NCBI RefSeq assembly: GCF_040712315.1 | Contig: NC_134018.1 | Coordinates: 11,986,835 to 12,050,834, forward strand | Direction: 5' to 3' | Source of the DNA: Castanea sativa | Taxonomy: Eukaryota > Streptophyta > Magnoliopsida > Fagales > Fagaceae | Length of the DNA stretch: 64,000 nucleotides | In this document: one piece after another, positions 58,382 through 64,000 of the stretch | Position numbering within the stretch: the first letter of the stretch is position 1 | How the letters are laid out: each line of letters starts with the position of its first letter | Program-made: the position numbers and the translations under genes | The notes under the pieces: model-generated | What the model was told of the DNA's origin: nothing | Database searches by the model: none | The model's input: only the letters and a program-made list of their open reading frames with translations

Positions 58382-59689
58382 TCAACAGTGATTGTCATGA
58401 CAAAGTTTATGTACAGAAGCAAGATTGGAAGCAATTGAGGGTACTCTAAGGACATTATTAAGTTGAATATTAGAGAAAGAAGATGGAATAAGAATAGTAC
58501 CAGTATGAGTAATTGGTAAGTTTTGTCCATTACAAAAAGTAAGGTGATCTTGAGTGGTGTATGGCTTAGGGAAGCAAAGCTGATTAAGACTGGCTTTGAC
58601 ATGATCAATTGCTCCACTATTAGCAAGCCAGGGTTGATCCTGATTGAAGCAAGCATTTGAGGTTGTGGCCATTGCTGCAAGCTTTGTAGGTGGATGCTTG
58701 CCTGGATAGGCATAATCCATTTTGTGATAATAATCTACAACCAAATGACCAAGCTTTCCATAGATTTGGCATATAGGCCTATCTAATCTAGGACCACCTG
58801 AACTGGTTTGACCTTGTTGGAAATGATTGAAAGGATTAAACTGAGAAGATTGACCATTTGAGCATTTACCACCTCTTCCTTCTCTATTATTAAAGTTCCT
58901 TCGACCTCGTCCTCTATTTTGGTTTTGATTATAACCATTGCCATTTGACTTCTGATTAGCTGATGCAGCCATAGCAAAGATAGAGTCTTTAACCACTAAT
59001 CCATCATTGAGAGATTCTTCTTCTGCATTCAACAAGGTTGAGAGCTCATCAAAACCAAGCTGAGTACTCCTGGTCTTGATTGCTGATCTGAATGCATTAA
59101 ATTCTTTTGGAAGTCCCTTAATTGCAATATGAAGCAATTCCTCATCATCCACAATAACTCCAACAGCTAATAGTTTGTCTCTCACAACTTTAATTTTCTG
59201 CAGATACACATCCACAGACTCACTTCCTTTCTTCAAATTATGAAGTTCACTCTTAAGGTTCATGATGTGAGACTTTGAGATTGAAGAAAACCTATTTCCC
59301 AGTACCTTCCAAACTTCTAAGGTAGTTGCACAACCAACAATGAGTGCAAGCACTGAAGGAGACAAAGTTGAACTTATAAAGGTAAGTAAAGTCTTTTCCT
59401 TTGATTTCCAAATCAAGAAATCTGGATTCACAATTGAAGTGTATGATCCAAACAAATCCTTGAGAAACTTCTCAGGAACAAGTTGAGGCTCTTCAGGAAA
59501 TTCATACAAGGAATAAGTTTCAAGAACTATGGAAATCTGATGTTTCCATACAATATAGCTTTTATTATCCAGTGTTACTGTCATCATATTAGACATATTA
59601 GAGAGAAGCAGAAGAGGCTGATTTACCAGACTTGATGACATTGAGGAAGTAGATGAAGACGATGCCATTGTTGAGCTTGAGGCAGCCAT
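58382..59689 (-). CDS. gag: copia Gag and protease segment, damaged
   Basis: 435 codons beginning 44 bases after the 5' LTR with a Ser-rich start (MAASSSTMASSSS). Gag core: DNKSYIVWKHQI and IVNPDFLIWKSKEKTLLTFI; then a UBN2-like domain region (HNLKKGSESVDVYLQKIK). An RGRGRR basic stretch precedes a degenerate zinc knuckle (CQIYGKLGHLVVDYYH; the last Cys is replaced). The protease motif reads WLANSGAIDHV where copia proteases have Asp before Ser-Gly, so the catalytic Asp is lost. The ORF ends before the integrase zinc region, where in-frame stops occur. Confidence 0.85.
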   Translation of the reverse strand: MAASSSTMASSSSTSSMSSSLVNQPLLLLSNMSNMMTVTLDNKSYIVWKHQISIVLETYSLYEFPEEPQLVPEKFLKDLFGSYTSIVNPDFLIWKSKEKTLLTFISSTLSPSVLALIVGCATTLEVWKVLGNRFSSISKSHIMNLKSELHNLKKGSESVDVYLQKIKVVRDKLLAVGVIVDDEELLHIAIKGLPKEFNAFRSAIKTRSTQLGFDELSTLLNAEEESLNDGLVVKDSIFAMAASANQKSNGNGYNQNQNRGRGRRNFNNREGRGGKCSNGQSSQFNPFNHFQQGQTSSGGPRLDRPICQIYGKLGHLVVDYYHKMDYAYPGKHPPTKLAAMATTSNACFNQDQPWLANSGAIDHVKASLNQLCFPKPYTTQDHLTFCNGQNLPITHTGTILIPSSFSNIQLNNVLRVPSIASNLASVHKLCHDNHC

Positions 59690-59720
59690 GAAGCTTGAGT
59701 AGTAGCAGCAGCAGTAGTGT

Positions 59721-59732
59721 GCTCTGATACCA
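59721..59732 (-). other. copia primer-binding site (initiator tRNA-Met)
   Basis: TGGTATCAGAGC on the - strand, abutting the 5' LTR. It is the standard plant copia site complementary to the 3' end of initiator tRNA-Met. Confidence 0.9.
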
Positions 59733-60274
59733 TGATGAAAAACTCAGAATTTAGTAAATTGAGTTCTGAAGATTAACACCAACTGAATCAACAAAGAAAT
59801 GCACATCACAGAGAAAGGAAAGCTCGAGAAAATGAAGGAAAGAGCAAGAAAGTAGGAGAAAGATAGAATGAGAAATAGAGAGAGAAATGAATGGAAGACT
59901 TGTATTCAATTTCAATCTTTCTACATAATGATACACGTGCCCATAGGGCTGTTTATATGCTACAAGAATCTGTGACTAATTGCTTAATTTAACAACCCAA
60001 AATATCTGTAACTAAACCCAAAAATATCTAGAACTAAGTCCCTGGAAATTAGATAATCTGTTAAGGCTAACTGACAGAATTTTGCACCCAAACTCAACGG
60101 ATATTGAAGCAAAGCGAAGCGCACCATTTTATTGAGTTTTGATGAAGTCAGTCACTAAAATAAAACGACGCGTTTGGCTCTTTAATGAAATGATGCGTTT
60201 AGTTTAATCAATACGCAGTCGTTTAGCCTTCATCTTCAACCTTCTGTTCAGACTGCTTCTTCCTCACTTCAACA
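59733..60274 (-). repeat. 5' LTR of copia element
   Basis: 542 bp. On the - strand it has a TATAAAC box (59951-59957). The partner is 54799-55343. Confidence 0.9.
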
Positions 60275-61264
60275 CCTATAACTACTCACCACATCATTAA
60301 TTTGTATAAAAAATTGTCAAATAGTTGGTGACTATAGCATTTTTCTTATAGAAACCCACACAACACAGTAGACTGTAGACAAGTGATGATAGCAAAAAAC
60401 ATTAATTTCAGTCGGTCAAGATCATCCAGCATGTGTGATAGCTAGCTAGCTTGAATATGAAATCAGACATCAACTAATATTACAGTTTATAGGAAAAGTA
60501 TGCAAAATTCAAACGTGAGACTGAGACAGGTTGTGACTTGTGAGTACTTTTTTTATTTAGTTTCTCATCTCACACCCACCAGGTTATTATAGAGAAAAAT
60601 TCCTTGAACTTATGTCTTAACATGTTAGCAAGAAGTTTTGAATCCAAGATTTCATGGATATCATGATATTTTAAGAACCATTTAGCTAACCTTTGAGATT
60701 ATGATTTGTGATTGTTCATTTTATAATATGTGTTAATCATTCAATTATTTGTTTTTAGAAAAGAGAAAGGAAACCGGTAGATAATGAAATGACTTGAAAT
60801 ACAAATTGCTATAAGAGTAGGTGTTTAATGTGATTGTAAGCCGTATATTTTTATAATTTCATACAATACAATATAATATACGTATATTTTTTGATATCTT
60901 GAAGATTTTTTTAATATTTTCAATATGTGAAATAAAGTTTGACTTATGAACAACTCATTTCTGCTCTTATGGTCATTAGCATTGTTTGAGGATTCGAGTA
61001 CCCTCTCTCTTACTTGTTATAATAATTGAAATAAAAAGAAAAATAGAAAAAAAAAAAAAAGTGGGAAACCAATATCATTTATATATCATTGTCTTGCTTA
61101 AAAAAAAAAAGAAAAAAAAAGAGTAAGCAAATAAAATAAAAAAATTAGTTACATAGTCAACATGTTTTTAAATATTTTGATTCGCAACAGAAACAAAAAT
61201 TACTATAAAGTATATATATTGAGCTCCAAACAATAGAAGTATTCCACAAAGGATGACAAATTAA
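60275..61264. other. remnant of third hydrolase copy and 3' flank of gene B
   Basis: 60340-60850 matches gene B intron 2 near 62270-62630 (GTAGACTGTAGAC, TCAGTCGGTCAAG, ACATCAACTAATATTACAG/ACAGCAACTAATATTGCGA). From about 60950 it matches the 3' flank of gene A (40570-40868). No coding sequence is present. Confidence 0.65.
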
Positions 61265-63860
61265 CTATAAGCTTCGTTGCGTTTGGTCTCCATCTTCCAA
61301 TAACGTGGTGAGAATTTCTTTGAGATGCTTGTTGTAGACGCATGGTCGTTCAACCTCAACAAGGTGACCTGCTTTCTCTATATATTGTAGTGTTGCTCTG
61401 TCTCCCAATTGTCTGCGATCACAACCAATGCCTAATTAGTATATACATAAAACAACATAATTAAGGCCCATTTTATTGAGTATATGCTTTCAATCGGTGT
61501 CATCTCAATGTGTTCAAAAGCTTTGATTAATGACTATTCTTATGGCATAAATGAAACATACCTCTTCAAGTTGTTAACAACTTCCATGTTGAAAATGATG
61601 TCATTCTCTCCCCACAAGAGATGTACTCTCTGCAACAACCATATGCATCATTAGGTTAACAAATTTCCCATTTTATTATATTCTTATTTTTCTTCTGTTC
61701 TCAAAGTCAAAAGTGCAAAACTTATGAAACTAGAAATGTCAACAAAAAAAAAACATTTGTGGCACTACTGTGGGGGCTGACCAAATAGTCAAGGATTGAA
61801 TAACGGGTCATAGATGGACATTGCAGTCTCTTTCATTTTTTGTTGAAACTATGGAATTTCCTTCTTTCTTACACACACACACCAAAAAAAAAACCACACA
61901 TCTTGATGGACATGATATGTAAGTGTAGGGACAACAATAAGATATATCAAATATATAATATTTTGACTGTCCCAAATAGATGTCATGTCTTCTTAATTAT
62001 TCCATAATCTTGCCAGGTTAAAATATATAGTTTCTCTATTTTACATTTGAATTTTAATCTATCCAATAGCCATATTACTAATTAGGTCTAGTTTTAGATG
62101 TATGTGAAGCTAGTTAACACGTGTTAGATATGGAGGGAGAGACATGATTTGTGGAGTCCCAGTTGCATTAATAGAATGAAGGCCGACATCAAATCTCTAA
62201 ATCCTATCTGGCTAGTTCCATGGGAGTACCCAGTTGTTTGAAAAACAGACATTATCCGCATAGCACTGTAGACTGTAGACTTGATGATCTGAACTTAAAT
62301 GTTGCAGAAAACATTAATCTCAGTCGGTCAAGTATTAGACATATGTGATAAATACGAGTTTAAACTTTTGAGAAAATTGATAATTTAACAACAAAATCTT
62401 CTACCATGTGTGCTAGCTACTAGCAAACTTGAGTGTGAAATAAGACAGCAACTAATATTGCGATTTGCAGGAAAAGTAAGCAAAACTCAAACAAATGAAT
62501 GACTTAAAATTTGTATTTATCATTTAATAATTAAAGCATTCTAGGGAAACAAATGCATGCATCAAGCACTCCTGTTAATTTTGCTTATAAATTGCTATAA
62601 GAGTAAGTGTTTAATGTGATTGTAAGCTAAGATGAGTATGTTGCTGAAGACGCTAGAGACTAGAGAGACATGTAAAAAGGAAGGAAAAGTGGAAAACATT
62701 TTTCTTATCTCAGAAAGTCGTGCAAAATTTTTCTAGAGAATATTGTGGATTGACATAGAACCTAATTGCTACATGTATCACGTAGCACAATAAAATTCCA
62801 TTTCCTATGTATTTGACAAGCATCATTCTGCACAAATTTATACGATTTTAATTCTCAATGCTCAAATTCAAACCTGAGGATGACTGGGAATGGTAAAGTC
62901 ATTATCATCAATGACCAAAGCCAGGAGTAATTCTTCTCTCTCCTTTCTGTTGTCAAACATTACCTGCATAGTCAATGAGATCGGAGCTACAAATTAATCA
63001 TATTTGAATTTAATGTCTGAATAGCCATATCTCATACGTATTAATTGGAATATACAGGATGTACATACAAAATAACTCTGATAATTCTAAAGGATTTTGA
63101 TCCATAATATCAGTTTGTGGTGTATAAGTAAAAGAAGCTACGCATGCCCATATGGGAAACACGGAGTTAATACTATCTATGCATGCCCATATGGGTGACC
63201 ATGATGAAGCATATATGATATAATATTACATACCTCCAAATAATGTTGGTAAATGAAACTAGGGATCCGAGGCAACTTGAAGGTGGCAATGTCAAAAAGT
63301 ACTTTCACACCTTGGACAGAATCTGGAAGCAAATAATCAGACCAGGACTTGAACCCAATCCTCTCAAGGGCTGCATCACTTATGGACTTTGTCAAGGCCA
63401 TGACAGAGCAAGTGAGCACCAAAGACTCAACCAAGTCAGGGTACATCTCAGCCATCTTGAACCCAATCATCCCACCATAGCTCAACCCCACCAAGGTGCA
63501 CCTCTCCACACCTAGTTTCTTCAGACCCTTTGCCACACACTCAGCTTGAAACTCCGGTGACCGCTCTGATCTGTCAGTGATTGAGCCACCAAAGAAGACT
63601 AAATCTGGCACATAAACTGTGTACTTTCTTGCTAGAGCTAACACTTGGGATTGCCACGTAATAATCCCATCAGCTGCAAACCCATGAATGAATACAACAG
63701 CTTTATTATTATTGCTGTTTATGGATTTTTTTGGAGTTTCATTAGGGACCCAGAAATTCATTATGGTTCCTGGCTCGATTTCCACTATTTGGGGCCTCAT
63801 CCCGACAAGCTTCATTACCCAACGTAAAAGTGGCTTGTACACTGCAAAAATGTTCACCAT
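61265..63860 (-). CDS. alpha/beta-hydrolase fold protein, gene B
   Basis: Tandem paralogue of gene A with the same four-exon plan: 63860-63234 (209 codons), 62963-62874 (30 codons), 61629-61562 (68 nt), 61412-61265 (148 nt, ending TAG), 310 aa, all borders GT-AG. The HGF motif is near residues 59-61; nucleophile Ser127 in GLSYGG, Asp249 in WGEND, His278 in KAGHLVEVE, so the triad is complete. Compared with A it lacks a few residues around FKLPRIPSF and has scattered substitutions (for example SINSNNN for SKNSNN). Introns are short (270, 1244 and 149 bp) and probably near the ancestral size. A soluble or membrane-associated esterase/lipase-like role is likely from the family; the substrate is unknown. 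Confidence 0.9.
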
Positions 63861-63910
63861 CTCTCTCTCTCTCTCTCAAAAGCACACAAAGGAATGAAGA
63901 AATCCCATCA

Positions 63911-63916
63911 TATATA
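63911..63916 (-). promoter_or_regulatory. possible TATA box of gene B
   Basis: On the - strand CTCTATATATGATG lies about 50 bp upstream of the ATG. That would give an unusually short leader, so it is uncertain. The (GA)n run directly before the ATG is shared with gene A. Confidence 0.3.
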
Positions 63917-64000
63917 GAGATAGATGTGACTTCTGAGAGAATGTAGAGGGCAGTAATTCATGACCTTCTCTTACTCTTTTGACTTATACTTTTCTTCTTC

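Larger units (their letters stand above)
54799..60274 (-). mobile_element. Ty1/copia LTR retrotransposon, degenerate
   Basis: A 5.5-kb element on the - strand with LTRs 54799-55343 (3') and 59733-60274 (5'), both TGATGAAAAACTC...CTTCAACA. The flanks CCAAT and CCTAT agree at 4 of 5 bases, a worn TSD. The PBS TGGTATCAGAGC directly follows the 5' LTR, and the purine run GAGGGGGGA precedes the 3' LTR. The gene order gag, protease, integrase, RT, RNase H is that of copia elements. Frameshifts and stops break pol, and the LTRs have many differences, so it is old and inactive. It lies inside the remains of the third hydrolase copy. Confidence 0.92.

Overview
This window looks like nuclear DNA of a dicot plant, probably a woody species. 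It is AT-rich and intron-bearing, and it carries Ty3/gypsy elements of the plant-specific Tat type, a Ty1/copia element primed by initiator tRNA-Met, Mutator-type terminal-inverted-repeat (TIR) elements, Helitron-like ends, MITEs and LINE relics. A Fagales tree (oak, chestnut or beech type) is my guess from the general look of the repeats; nothing here proves it. No bacterial features, rRNA, tRNA or CRISPR were found.

Layout. 1-5851: AT-rich intergenic DNA with MITEs and two short tandem duplications. 5852-16238: a young Tat-lineage gypsy element with 498-bp LTRs differing at 3 positions and an exact TTGTT target-site duplication (TSD). It carries gag-pro-pol on the + strand and a spliced-looking gene on the - strand, convergent with pol. 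16239-23320: AT-rich DNA with a diverged repeat array, a Helitron-like 3' end, a 1.1-kb TIR element and a LINE fragment. 23609-25305: an intact three-exon F-box/FBD gene (- strand). 25994-27135: a short Helitron-like element. 28033-39181: an older, broken Tat-lineage gypsy element in reverse orientation (TSD ATGAC), inserted in a LINE-type RNase H relic. It has the same architecture as the first element, including the opposite-strand gene.

39187-64000 is a local tandem duplication of a four-exon alpha/beta-hydrolase gene on the - strand. Copy A (40869-48126) and copy B (61265-63860) each give an unbroken model (313 and 310 aa) with a complete Ser-Asp-His triad. Between them lies a wrecked third copy, of which only an exon-3 relic and intronic/flanking sequence remain. 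That relic was hit by a 4-kb Mutator-type TIR element carrying a broken ubiquitin copy (Pack-MULE-like, 50459-54474, with three more TIR elements nested in it) and by a copia retrotransposon (54799-60274).

The three host genes, F-box/FBD and two hydrolases, are all on the - strand. Most other ORFs are retroelement proteins or antisense shadows. The most notable structure is the Tat-element design seen twice: sense gag-pol, then an array of related 79-81-bp tandem repeats, then a convergent, TATA-preceded, three-exon antisense gene. All exon models and TSDs were worked out by eye from the sequence; no alignment or database search was run.
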